A stretch of DNA of 6,369 nt from positions 1 through 6,369 of the forward strand of contig JACIYD010000099.1 in the NCBI GenBank assembly GCA_014360105.1, given 5' to 3'. The position numbers were made by a program, and so were the translations under genes. The DNA is from Clostridia bacterium (lineage in GTDB: Bacteria; Bacillota; DSM-521; Neomoorellales; SLTJ01). Position 1 is the stretch's first letter; every line of letters starts with the position of its first letter. This document shows, one piece after another, positions 1 to 6,369 of the stretch. Below the pieces are notes generated by a model. It had not been told where the DNA came from. It saw nothing but the letters and a program-made list of their open reading frames with translations, and made no database searches.

Positions 1-672
1 TACCTGAAGTGCCGCGCTTTCTCCCGCAAAGGCCTGGGCCGGCAAGGTGACGCTTTCCAGGCGGAGGTCGGGTCCGGCGGGCCGACCGAGGGGGACCACG
101 TCCAGCCGCACGCCCTCCTGCCGCAGTTCACGGGCGGCAGCCAACGCCTCGCCGGAGGTATCGCGTCCGTCGGAAAGCAAGACCACCCGCCGCCGCGCGT
201 CCGCGGGTAAGAGGGAACCGGCCAGGCGCAGGGCGGCAGCGAGATCGCTGGCCTCCGTACCGGGGTCCGTCTGTACCCGGTGGAAGACGGGCGCGGTGTC
301 CGGCGGCTCCTCCACCAGAGCGCGGCTGCCGGCCGTGACCACCCCCGCCAGGTCGGACGGAGCCTTGCCGTTCAGGGCGCGGCGCACCCAGTCCTCGCCG
401 TCCGCCAAAGCGGGTCCGACGCTGTCCGAGGCGTCCAGCACAAAGAGAACGGCCTGCCGCTGGACGGTGCTAACCAGCCGCGGTCCGGCCAGGGCGGCCA
501 CCAGCAGTGTCAGCAGAAGACACCGCGCCCAGAGGCGCCGCCGCTCCCGGGCCAGCGCGGCGGGCCCGCTCTGCCGCGCCAGGGCCAGCCAGGGACGTCG
601 CCAGTACCACGCCACCAAGAGGACCCCCGGCAGGAGCAGCCACCACCAGGGTTGGAGAAAGCTAACGCCCAC
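1..672 (-). CDS. Membrane-anchored VWA-domain protein, 3' end cut by the window edge
   Basis: This is the last gene of the operon visible here. The frame is open to base 1, giving 224 residues with no stop, so the C-terminal part is missing. The GTG start at 672-670 is chosen because AAGGTGG lies six bases upstream and because the start overlaps the end of the BatA-like gene by 11 bp, which suggests translational coupling. Two hydrophobic segments are visible (about residues 10-26, beginning with a WWW run, and 50-64), separated by an arginine-rich loop. A VWA domain follows from about residue 73. Its metal site (MIDAS) shows D80-A-S82-D-S84, a Ser-Asp pair at 142-143 where Thr is usual, and LLSDG ending the next strand with D168. 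The positive-inside rule places the VWA domain outside the membrane. Family members of this type often carry a further glutamine-amidotransferase-like region, but that part is not in the window. The VWA call is firm; the molecular role is unknown. Confidence 0.88.
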   Translation of the reverse strand, partial: MGVSFLQPWWWLLLPGVLLVAWYWRRPWLALARQSGPAALARERRRLWARCLLLTLLVAALAGPRLVSTVQRQAVLFVLDASDSVGPALADGEDWVRRALNGKAPSDLAGVVTAGSRALVEEPPDTAPVFHRVQTDPGTEASDLAAALRLAGSLLPADARRRVVLLSDGRDTSGEALAAARELRQEGVRLDVVPLGRPAGPDLRLESVTLPAQAFAGESAALQV

Positions 673-2530
673 GGCTGACCACCTTCCACTCCCACAAAAC
701 CACGGCGAGGGTTGCCAGGCCCAAGACGCTGCTTAAAGGGACGGGTCGGCCGGGAGGTCGCCTCCCGTGCGGCCCGCCGGCCACCGGACCCTCCTCGCCG
801 CTGCCCCCTGGCATCCGGGGAGCCAGGACGGCCTCCCGTACGTCGTAGGCGTTGACGGCGAAAGCCTGCCTGACCTCGACCGTATCCCCCGGCCGTTCCG
901 GGTTGGCCCAACGCTGCACCAGGTGGTAGAGACCGGGCACCGCCGGCCTAAAAGGAGCGGGGGGAAAGGGAGGAACCAGTTCCGTCACGCTACCGTCCGG
1001 CGCTTCGATAATGATCTTTTCGGCCAGGGGTAACGGGGATACGAGCAATTCCTCCCCCACCCGGCCCTGGGGTACTTCCAGGGCGGGTGGCACGAGCCAG
1101 GTGGCGAGGTTCTGCACCAGAACCGGGAAGGCCGGACGGAGGGGCAGGTCGGAATGCTGCGGATCGCAAGCCAGGACGGCCAGACGCCGTCCCTTTTCGG
1201 CGCGGCGTGCCAGGAGCGGCCGACCGTCCGCCGCCAGATCGACCGTCCAGCCGCCGGCCAGTGTGAGCCGGTGCGCCTTTTCCAGGTGCACTTCGGCCAG
1301 GTCGACGTAGCGCAAAACCGGGCTTCCGTCGGCGCCGACCAACGCGTGCGGCCTGAACGCCGGGCCCACTTCCAGGCCTTCCAGGCGCAGGCCCGGCGGC
1401 GGATTGATTATCCATACCGCGCCGGGAGGCAAGTTTTTATCGGCGTAGCCGTCCCAGACGGTTAACTCGTAGGGATAGGAGGCGGCCGCGAGCCTGGCGT
1501 ATTCCTCGGGTGTGGCGCGATAGACCTCGAGGCCCGGCAGGAGGGATAAAGCCCGCTCAAGATACACGTTGCCGGTGGTCACCAGCAATGCCCTTGCCCG
1601 ACGGCCGCTCTGCGGTACCGCCCAGGCACGGTTGTCCACGGCCAGGTAGTCCGCCGCCGGGTCGTCCGCTTCCAGTTCCGCAGCCACCGTTGCCCCAGGC
1701 GGAAGATCCGGCCAGAGCAGGTGCGTCGCCCCGTGCGCCGGCAACTGCCAGGCCTTTGACCCTGCCGCCCGGCCGTTCACGTATAAGTTTACCCGGCCTT
1801 TTGCCGCCGCGTCCCCGTGGTTGACCACACTGACCTGGGCGACCTGGTTCCCGCCCAGAGAGCGCAGGCTCAAGCCGGCCAGGGAAACGTTCGCCGCGCT
1901 CCGGCCCACGGTTATAACCTCCAGGCCCGCCGGCAGATTGGCGGGGAAATCCAATCCGCCGTCGCTCACCAGCACCAGGCGCGGGTGCGTCAAGCGGCGC
2001 GCCAGGGCCCCCGCGAGGGAAAGGGCCGGCGCCACGTCCCCTGCGGCAGAGGAGGGCTTAAGCCCGGCCAGGGCGCGGCGCACGCCGGCCGCATCGCGGG
2101 CCTCGTTTACCACCACCCGCGGTTGGCGGTCGAAGGCGATCACGGTCAGCCGGCCGCCGCGCAGGCCCGCGGCCATCGCCTCCACTTCCCGCAAGGCCCG
2201 GGCAAAACGGCTGGGTGCGACGTCTGTGGCCTGCATACTGGCCGAAGCATCCAAGAGGACGATGGTGTTTCGGGCCGGGCCGGCGAGTCGCAAGGTGGGG
2301 CCCGCCGCGGCCAGCGCACAAAGGCCGGCCGCCAGAAGCTGCAGCCAGAGAATAAACTGGGGCCGCAAACGCTGCCAGGGCCGGTTTGCTTCCAGTTCCT
2401 GCGCCACCTGTTGCCAGAGAAGGATGCTGGGAACCGGCCGCTCGCGCCGGCGGGGGCGCAGGAGGTAGAAGAAAACGATGGCCGGCAAGGTCAGGGCCAG
2501 CCAGAGGGCCTCGGGGTGGAGGAAGGCCAC
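662..2530 (-). CDS. BatA-like VWA membrane protein (aerotolerance-regulator N-terminal family)
   Basis: This 622-residue protein starts at GTG 2530-2528, with AGGAGG ten bases upstream. The N-terminus has the BatA family layout: an FLHPEALW start, a first membrane segment (about 5-24), a basic loop with RPRRRERPVPSILLW (25-39), and a second membrane segment (about 59-77). A VWA domain begins near residue 88 with MIDAS D94-A-S96-A-S98 and has LVSDG with D190. The usual MIDAS Thr seems replaced by Gly164 (AAGDV), so metal binding may be altered. A beta-rich region (about 205-300) and an alpha/beta region resembling the amidotransferase-like domain of related proteins (about 310-480) follow. A Gly/Pro-rich linker (572-600) leads to a final membrane segment (about 599-615) and a basic tail. 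Positive charges predict that the central domains lie outside the cell membrane. Related proteins work with MoxR ATPases, probably as metal-dependent binding or scaffold partners. It ends in TAG inside the next gene. Confidence 0.92.
   Translation of the reverse strand: MAFLHPEALWLALTLPAIVFFYLLRPRRRERPVPSILLWQQVAQELEANRPWQRLRPQFILWLQLLAAGLCALAAAGPTLRLAGPARNTIVLLDASASMQATDVAPSRFARALREVEAMAAGLRGGRLTVIAFDRQPRVVVNEARDAAGVRRALAGLKPSSAAGDVAPALSLAGALARRLTHPRLVLVSDGGLDFPANLPAGLEVITVGRSAANVSLAGLSLRSLGGNQVAQVSVVNHGDAAAKGRVNLYVNGRAAGSKAWQLPAHGATHLLWPDLPPGATVAAELEADDPAADYLAVDNRAWAVPQSGRRARALLVTTGNVYLERALSLLPGLEVYRATPEEYARLAAASYPYELTVWDGYADKNLPPGAVWIINPPPGLRLEGLEVGPAFRPHALVGADGSPVLRYVDLAEVHLEKAHRLTLAGGWTVDLAADGRPLLARRAEKGRRLAVLACDPQHSDLPLRPAFPVLVQNLATWLVPPALEVPQGRVGEELLVSPLPLAEKIIIEAPDGSVTELVPPFPPAPFRPAVPGLYHLVQRWANPERPGDTVEVRQAFAVNAYDVREAVLAPRMPGGSGEEGPVAGGPHGRRPPGRPVPLSSVLGLATLAVVLWEWKVVSRGR
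679..685 (-). promoter_or_regulatory. Shine-Dalgarno site for the second VWA gene
   Basis: The coding strand reads AAGGTGG, six bases before the GTG at 672-670. The site lies inside the last codons of the upstream BatA-like gene. It decides the start choice, because no ATG is available nearby in this frame. Confidence 0.6.
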
Positions 2531-2540
2531 TTGGTGCGCG

Positions 2541-2546
2541 CCTCCT
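2541..2546 (-). promoter_or_regulatory. Shine-Dalgarno site for the BatA-like gene
   Basis: A full AGGAGG lies ten bases before the GTG at 2530-2528. It is the strongest ribosome-binding site in the window. It fits a gene that follows a gap and cannot rely on coupling to an upstream stop codon. Confidence 0.7.
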
Positions 2547-2614
2547 GGCTCGTCTATCTCCGGTTTGTTCCTTGCGGTCTTAGGCTCCCTCGAAATTCCA
2601 ACGTCTGGGGCTTA

Positions 2615-2644
2615 GGCCGCGGGTGCTTTTGGCCACCCATGGCC
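2615..2644 (-). repeat. Imperfect inverted repeat (RNA hairpin candidate)
   Basis: On the coding strand GGCCATGGGTG pairs with CACCCGCGGCC around the 8-base loop GCCAAAAG. Ten of the eleven positions pair, counting one G-T wobble, and there is one A-C mismatch. No run of T follows on either strand, so it does not look like an intrinsic terminator. It lies about 85 bases upstream of the BatA-like start, which leaves room for a role in mRNA processing or stability. Chance hairpins are common in GC-rich DNA, so a function is only a suggestion. Confidence 0.4.
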
Positions 2645-2751
2645 TCCGGCCCGCTCCGCCCTCGCCCTCGCGAAAAGCCAGCTTGCCGCGATCCTCAAGT
2701 CCTTCGCTGCGAGCCAAAGACCGCCCGACAAGACTGGGAATACGTCAAATA

Positions 2752-3648
2752 CTACTGCGGGCGGGTTACCCCGGCGCGCGGCAGGGTGCGAAAAAGCGTC
2801 ACTTGCGCACCCTCGCCGCTATTGAGCGCCACGCGACGCGCACCCCACCGGCGGCACTCTTCCTCCAGGGCGGCAACAAACTCCTGCAAACGCCGGGCGT
2901 AGGCCGCCAGAGCAAAGGGGGTGAGGGTCAGCTCCAGCCGCTCGCCCGTTTCACTATCGGTCAGGGCCCAATCTCCCTCGCCACCGGGCACCCATTCTTC
3001 CGGGGCGAGGACGTGCAGCACGGTCGTTTCCACTTCTCGGGCCGCCGCGAGGCGCAAGAGGCGGGTTAGCGCTTCCCGCTCGTAGAGGTCGGAGCAAAGG
3101 TAAAGGCTCCTGATCGACGGCGCGGTGCGCAACGCGGCCTCCAGGGCGCCGTCCAGGTCGGCCCGCCCGCCCCAGGAGGTTGCCTCAAGGAAGCGGAGGC
3201 TCCGGGCCAGGCCGGCCCGACGTCCCCCGGGCCGCAAGATGGCGGTACCCGCGCCGGAAGTAACGGCGAGCACCGGCTGATCCTGGCCTGCCAGGGCGCA
3301 GGCCACCAACCCGCCGATTACCTGCGCCGCATAAACTTCCTTGGTAAGGGGGGTACCGAAACCCATCGAAGCGCTGGCATCCAGCAGAAAAAGAACGCAG
3401 TCCCGCCGCTCGTCAAGGTATTCCCGCACGTAGAGCCGCCGCAGGCGGGCGTAAGCCATCCAGTCCACCCGCCGCGGCTCGTCTCCGGGGGCGTATTCGC
3501 GGTAATCGACGAATTCGCTGCTGCCGCCTTTTTGCCGCGCACGCCAAAGCCCCCCGGTCGCGCCGCCAACCGGCTTGTGGTGAATGAGGCGGTAACCCTC
3601 GAGCCGCGCCAGGATTTCGGGAGATAAAAGCCCGGCAGTCTCAGGCAT
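2752..3648 (-). CDS. DUF58 family protein (VWA-like fold), short cytoplasmic form
   Basis: The 298-residue protein starts at ATG 3648-3646 inside the end of moxR. The two genes share the eight bases ATGCCTGA, so translation is probably coupled. The DUF58 signature is clear: G-S-S-E-F-V-D-Y-R-E-Y-x-x-G-D-E-x-R-R-V-D-W at residues 42-63, followed by an RRLYVREYLDERR stretch. A VWA-like fold follows, with D90-A-S92-A-S94 and a later LCSDLY containing D187. The third metal-site position reads R-A-D-L (162-165), with Ala where Thr is usual. No membrane segment is evident; longer DUF58 proteins often have two at the N-terminus, so this one should be cytoplasmic. DUF58 genes are regularly found next to moxR and are taken to be partners of the ATPase, but the biochemical activity is unknown. 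The family call is secure from the signature and neighbours. Confidence 0.95.
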   Translation of the reverse strand: MPETAGLLSPEILARLEGYRLIHHKPVGGATGGLWRARQKGGSSEFVDYREYAPGDEPRRVDWMAYARLRRLYVREYLDERRDCVLFLLDASASMGFGTPLTKEVYAAQVIGGLVACALAGQDQPVLAVTSGAGTAILRPGGRRAGLARSLRFLEATSWGGRADLDGALEAALRTAPSIRSLYLCSDLYEREALTRLLRLAAAREVETTVLHVLAPEEWVPGGEGDWALTDSETGERLELTLTPFALAAYARRLQEFVAALEEECRRWGARRVALNSGEGAQVTLFRTLPRAGVTRPQ

Positions 3649-4660
3649 AGGGCGTCACCCGGGAGAGAATCTCGCCCAGGAGGTCGTCGGCCCTCTTCCC
3701 TTCGGCCGCCGCCTCATAGTTTAACAGGAGCCGGTGCCGCAAGGCGGGGAAGGCGACGCGGCGGACGTCGTCGTAGGTGGCAAAAGCACGGCCGGCACGC
3801 AAAGCCTCGGCCCGCGCGCCCAGCACCAGCGCCTGGACGCCGCGGGGGCTCGCGCCGTAGCGCACGAAACGGCGTACGGCTTCGGGCGCCTCGGGATTCT
3901 CCGGCCGCGTGGCCATCACCAGGCGCGCGGCATAGGCGATGACCTCGTCGACCGCCACCACCTGACGGACCAGCGCCTGCCAGGCGGTCAATTCTTCAGG
4001 CTCCAGCAGCCTCGGCGCCTCCGGTAGCGCGGCTCCGGTAGTGCGCGCGGCGATTTTCACCAGTTCGTCCGCCGAGGGGAAGGGCACGTCGATCTTGAAG
4101 AGGAAGCGGTCCATCTGCGCCTCCGGCAAGGGATAAGTGCCTTCCATCTCCAGGGGATTCTGGGTGGCCAGAACGAAGAAGGGGACGGGCAGGGGCCGGC
4201 TGGTGCCGCCCACGGTCACCGTGCGCTCCTGCATTGCTTCCAGCAGGGCGCTCTGCGTTTTGGGGGTGGCACGGTTGATTTCATCGGCGAGCACCAGGTG
4301 GGCGAAAATCGGTCCCGGCTCAAAACGAAAAGAGCCGCCGCCGGAACCGTGCTCCTCGAAGACCTGGGCACCGGTAATATCGGCCGGCATCAGGTCGGGC
4401 GTGAACTGGATGCGGCGAAAGGTAAGGCCGGTCACCTGGGCAATGGTGCGGACAAGCAAGGTTTTGCCCAGGCCGGGCACACCCTCCAAGAGAACGTGCC
4501 CGCCTGCCAGCAGGGCGGTAATCACCTGGTGAACCGCTTCTTGCTGGCCGACGATGACCTCACCGATGGCTTCTTCCATGGCCTTGATTCTGGCGTTGGT
4601 TCGCGCCAGCAGGTCGGCGATGCTTTCCTGCCCGGCCTGTTCCTGCAGCGTCGCTGCCAT
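3641..4660 (-). CDS. MoxR family AAA+ ATPase
   Basis: This AAA+ ATPase probably acts as a chaperone-like remodelling enzyme in the cytoplasm for the VWA partners encoded around it. With the ATG at 4660-4658 it has 339 residues, typical for the family. Numbered from that Met, the motifs in order are Walker A GVPGLGKT (60-67), Walker B LVLADEIN (122-129), sensor 1 ATQNP (165-169), the arginine-containing DRFLF (184-188) and sensor 2 GASPRG (269-274, Arg273). A helical lid domain makes up the C-terminal third. IVGQ near the N-terminus is also typical. All catalytic motifs are intact. The ATG is preferred because GGGAG lies eight bases before it; in-frame GTG codons at 4675 and 4690 would add 5 or 10 residues. 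The GTG at 4690 is only four bases after the previous stop, but its purine-rich stretch directly abuts it. The gene overlaps the DUF58 start by 8 bp. I leave the symbol blank because several MoxR subfamilies exist. Confidence 0.95.
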   Translation of the reverse strand: MAATLQEQAGQESIADLLARTNARIKAMEEAIGEVIVGQQEAVHQVITALLAGGHVLLEGVPGLGKTLLVRTIAQVTGLTFRRIQFTPDLMPADITGAQVFEEHGSGGGSFRFEPGPIFAHLVLADEINRATPKTQSALLEAMQERTVTVGGTSRPLPVPFFVLATQNPLEMEGTYPLPEAQMDRFLFKIDVPFPSADELVKIAARTTGAALPEAPRLLEPEELTAWQALVRQVVAVDEVIAYAARLVMATRPENPEAPEAVRRFVRYGASPRGVQALVLGARAEALRAGRAFATYDDVRRVAFPALRHRLLLNYEAAAEGKRADDLLGEILSRVTPYA

Positions 4661-4668
4661 TTTTTCGG

Positions 4669-4673
4669 CTCCC
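4669..4673 (-). promoter_or_regulatory. Shine-Dalgarno site supporting the moxR ATG start
   Basis: The coding strand has GGGAG eight bases before the ATG at 4660-4658. The competing GTG at 4675-4673 overlaps this site and could use TGGAG further upstream. The start is therefore probable rather than certain. Confidence 0.45.
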
Positions 4674-4694
4674 ACTTTACGTCTCCACACTCCC

Positions 4695-6362
4695 TCACTT
4701 TTCCGGTGCCGTATCTTCGAGTGAACTAAAATATTGCCATACCAGGTGCTCGAGCGCGGGCGGCAGCGGGGTACGGCCCGCCGTCGGCGGCGCCTCCTGG
4801 CCGTAACGAGGAGCGCTTGCCCCGCCCGAGGGCACGCTGCCCGGCGCAGCGGGCGACCAGGGCAGCCCCACCGGTGCTCCCGCCGCGCCCGGCCTTATTT
4901 CGCCCGAAACCCGGGACTGCGGTCCCTCACCCCCAAGGAGATGCGGCGTACCGGCGGTCGGTCCGCCGCCGCTCGTCCCCGCTCCCCGGCCGCCGCTGCC
5001 GGCCCCACCGGGACCGGTCCCTCCACCTCTGCTGTCGCCGATGTTACCGGAACCTTCACCGCTACCGCCGGTGCCGCTGTCCCCGCCGGCCCGGCCGCTA
5101 CCGTTTCCCGTGCCCGCACCACTAGCGCTCCCGCCCCCTCCGCCGTGCGTACCGGACCCGGGCCCGTCACCGCCCGTCGCGGCAGGGTCCGCCGTGTTTT
5201 CCCGACCGGCCCTTCCCGCTCCTCCGGCGGCGCCTCCCGCCCGCGCCAGCACCGCCGGCCCCGCGCCGCCACCAAGACTGACGGCCAGCTCGTTCAAGGT
5301 GTCCGTCGCCAAGGCAAGTGCAGCCGCGGCCCGGGCCTCGGCGGCCACAGAAGCGACGGCCTGCGCCAGCGCTTGCACCTGGGAGCGAGAAAGCGTACCC
5401 GCACCGCCCGTCCCGCCGTGGCCCAGGCCGCTACCCTCATACAGGGCCCGGGCCGCTTCGCGCAAAGCCTGCCGCAGCGCCGGGTCACGCACACTCTCCG
5501 CGCTGCGAAAGAGCTGCAAGGCCGCCTCCCGCCGGGTTGCCGGCGGGGCCTGCCCGGCCTTTTCCAGCCAGGCCTGCATGGCGGCCGCCGCGGGCGCAGC
5601 CTCGCCCTGCTGCAGCGCCTTGCTCAGAGGCGGATTGGCCTCACGCCAAAGGCTGGCCAGGCGAGCCGCCTCCTCCGGGGTGGCGGGATTGCGTTCCCCG
5701 AAAACCTGAACCAAATGTTGCCTTGCCTTGCTTAGCCGGATGGCCGCTTCACGGCGCCCGCCCGCCCCCATCAATTCCCGGGGCAGGGCGGTAAGGACAC
5801 GGCGGGTGTCCTCGTCGAGCAGCGGCTTTCCCTTCACTTGCAGTTGTGCCAAAGGCTCAAGAACCTCTTTTGCCCGGGCCGCGGCGGCCGCCAGGGCTTT
5901 TCCCTCTTCCCGGCGCGCTTCCCAGTAGGCGGCCAGCGGATTGGGCGTTACCGCCAGCACCAGACAGAGCGCGACCAGGAGCACCGCGTGCCGCCAGGAC
6001 CGCCCGGGCGACAGCAGCGGGTAGGTGACCGCCGGGAAGGAGCGGCAGGCCGCCAGGCCGGCGTTCAGCGCTTCTTGCTCCCAGGCATCCCTCGCCCTAC
6101 CCTTTTGTAGTAGGCGAAAAGCGGTGATGGCCCGTCCGGCCAGGCCGGCGGCGTCGGCCGTGTGCACCACCGCCAGGGCGTCGGGACGCAGCCACCAGCG
6201 CAGGCCGAAGGTAAAGGCCAACGCCAGCGCCCCGCCGGCGGCGGCGAGCTTCTCCGGCACGGCCCATGGGGTAAGCCGTAACAGGACGAGTAAGGCGGCG
6301 GCAGCCGCGCTGCCCCAGAGCAAGGCCAGTCTCAAGGTCTCCAGCCAGTAGCGCGCCCGCAC
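4695..6362 (-). CDS. Membrane protein with helical ectodomain, glycine-rich tail and C-terminal YFSSLE motif
   Basis: This 555-residue protein heads the visible operon. It begins with two hydrophobic segments (about 10-30 and 36-55). A predicted cytoplasmic stretch follows with the family-like pattern TADAAGLAGRAITAFRLLQ (68-86), then a third membrane segment (about 125-143). Residues 145-365 are Ala/Glu/Arg/Gln-rich and look mostly helical, perhaps coiled. Residues 363-470 are Gly/Ser/Thr-rich low complexity. The end (531-549) returns to ordered sequence, LPPALEHLVWQYFSSLE, a motif I recognise from proteins beside moxR in Clostridia. Positive charges place everything after the third segment outside the membrane. 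It resembles the DUF4175-like class of moxR neighbours, but that name is tentative and no enzymatic motif is visible. The start used is GTG 6362-6360. Only seven bases precede it and the frame stays open to the edge, so the true start may lie outside the window. The stop is TGA at 4697-4695. Confidence 0.82.
   Translation of the reverse strand: MRARYWLETLRLALLWGSAAAAALLVLLRLTPWAVPEKLAAAGGALALAFTFGLRWWLRPDALAVVHTADAAGLAGRAITAFRLLQKGRARDAWEQEALNAGLAACRSFPAVTYPLLSPGRSWRHAVLLVALCLVLAVTPNPLAAYWEARREEGKALAAAAARAKEVLEPLAQLQVKGKPLLDEDTRRVLTALPRELMGAGGRREAAIRLSKARQHLVQVFGERNPATPEEAARLASLWREANPPLSKALQQGEAAPAAAAMQAWLEKAGQAPPATRREAALQLFRSAESVRDPALRQALREAARALYEGSGLGHGGTGGAGTLSRSQVQALAQAVASVAAEARAAAALALATDTLNELAVSLGGGAGPAVLARAGGAAGGAGRAGRENTADPAATGGDGPGSGTHGGGGGSASGAGTGNGSGRAGGDSGTGGSGEGSGNIGDSRGGGTGPGGAGSGGRGAGTSGGGPTAGTPHLLGGEGPQSRVSGEIRPGAAGAPVGLPWSPAAPGSVPSGGASAPRYGQEAPPTAGRTPLPPALEHLVWQYFSSLEDTAPEK
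4953..5276 (-). repeat. Low-complexity glycine-rich coding segment
   Basis: This part of the first gene encodes about 108 residues (363-470) dominated by Gly with Ser, Thr, Ala, Asp and Arg and no long hydrophobic run. Short GGxG and GSG units recur without a fixed period, so it is a disordered linker rather than a clean tandem repeat. The opposite strand reads as a proline-rich open frame only because Gly codons are complementary to Pro and Ala codons. Confidence 0.75.
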
Positions 6363-6369
6363 GCGGCGT

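Larger units (their letters stand above)
2531..2751. other. 221-bp intergenic gap inside the operon
   Basis: This is the only sizeable gap between genes here. It lies between the DUF58 stop (2754-2752) and the BatA-like start. On the coding strand it holds an imperfect hairpin (2615-2644), the AGGAGG at 2541-2546, and a stop-bounded open frame from 2744 to 2583 (54 codons, ending TAA at 2582-2580). That frame has no ATG or GTG with a fitting ribosome-binding site. No T-tract follows the hairpin, and no convincing -35/-10 pair was found. The gap could be a leader or RNA-processing region, a remnant of a lost small gene, or a copy of a dispersed intergenic repeat. The window alone cannot decide. 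Confidence 0.6.

Noticed and set aside
47..736. Plus-strand open frame of 229 codons at the left end
   Set aside because: Its Arg/Ser/Ala-rich translation has no family features. The minus strand over the same bases encodes a VWA protein with an intact DxSxS site.
510..911. Minus-strand open frame of 133 codons spanning the junction of the last two genes
   Set aside because: It is out of frame with both the BatA-like gene and the second VWA gene, is Gly/Arg-rich, and has no recognisable motif.
2553..2640. Small ATG-started open frame of 28 codons in the gap
   Set aside because: The GGAGG before its ATG is only two bases away, the ATG lies inside the hairpin stem, and the short peptide has no recognisable features.
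2743..2748. TTGACG just after the DUF58 stop, as a -35 promoter box
   Set aside because: At 16-18 bases downstream the sequence is GC-rich (around GGGCGGTC), with nothing resembling TATAAT.
1817..2902. Long plus-strand open frame (361 codons)
   Set aside because: It lies antisense to the BatA-like gene and runs across the intergenic gap into the DUF58 gene. Its translation is Arg/Gly/Gln-rich without recognisable domains, while the minus strand has clear family motifs.
4953..5276. Tandem repeat or CRISPR-like array in the Gly-rich region
   Set aside because: The short GGxG/GSG units have no constant period and no direct repeat-spacer structure; it is low-complexity coding sequence.
5041..5709. 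Proline-rich plus-strand open frame (222 codons)
   Set aside because: It is the complement of the Gly/Ala-rich part of the first gene; its proline runs are the mirror of glycine codons.

Overview
The window is one GC-rich stretch with five genes, all read from the minus strand and all facing the left edge. In transcription order (right to left) they are: a membrane protein with a long helical part and a glycine-rich tail (4695-6362), a MoxR-type AAA+ ATPase (3641-4660), a short DUF58 protein (2752-3648), a BatA-like membrane protein with a von Willebrand factor A (VWA) domain (662-2530), and a second membrane VWA protein cut by the left edge (1-672). The many plus-strand open frames are shadows produced by GC-rich third codon positions. 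I see no rRNA, tRNA, CRISPR array, insertion sequence or convincing terminator.

This is a recognisable MoxR/DUF58/VWA operon. In such operons the ATPase is thought to act as a chaperone-like machine that works with metal-binding VWA proteins. A positive-inside reading of the membrane segments puts the ATPase and DUF58 protein in the cytoplasm. It puts the two BatA-like VWA domains, and the helical and glycine-rich part of the first protein, outside the membrane. The cellular job of this five-gene form is not established, and the window alone does not reveal a substrate.

The spacing suggests two translational blocks. The first three genes are tightly packed: the first gene and moxR are 34 bp apart, or 4 bp if an upstream GTG is used, and moxR overlaps the DUF58 gene by 8 bp. 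The last two genes overlap by 11 bp. Between the blocks lies the only real gap, 221 bp (2531-2751). It contains a strong imperfect hairpin and a 54-codon open frame without a good start, and it is the least explained part of the window.

The likely host is a GC-rich, perhaps thermophilic, member of the Clostridia (Moorella/Desulfotomaculum-like). This rests on the style of the BatA-like N-terminus, the gene order, frequent GTG starts and clear Shine-Dalgarno sequences. It is an inference from remembered family features, not a database result.
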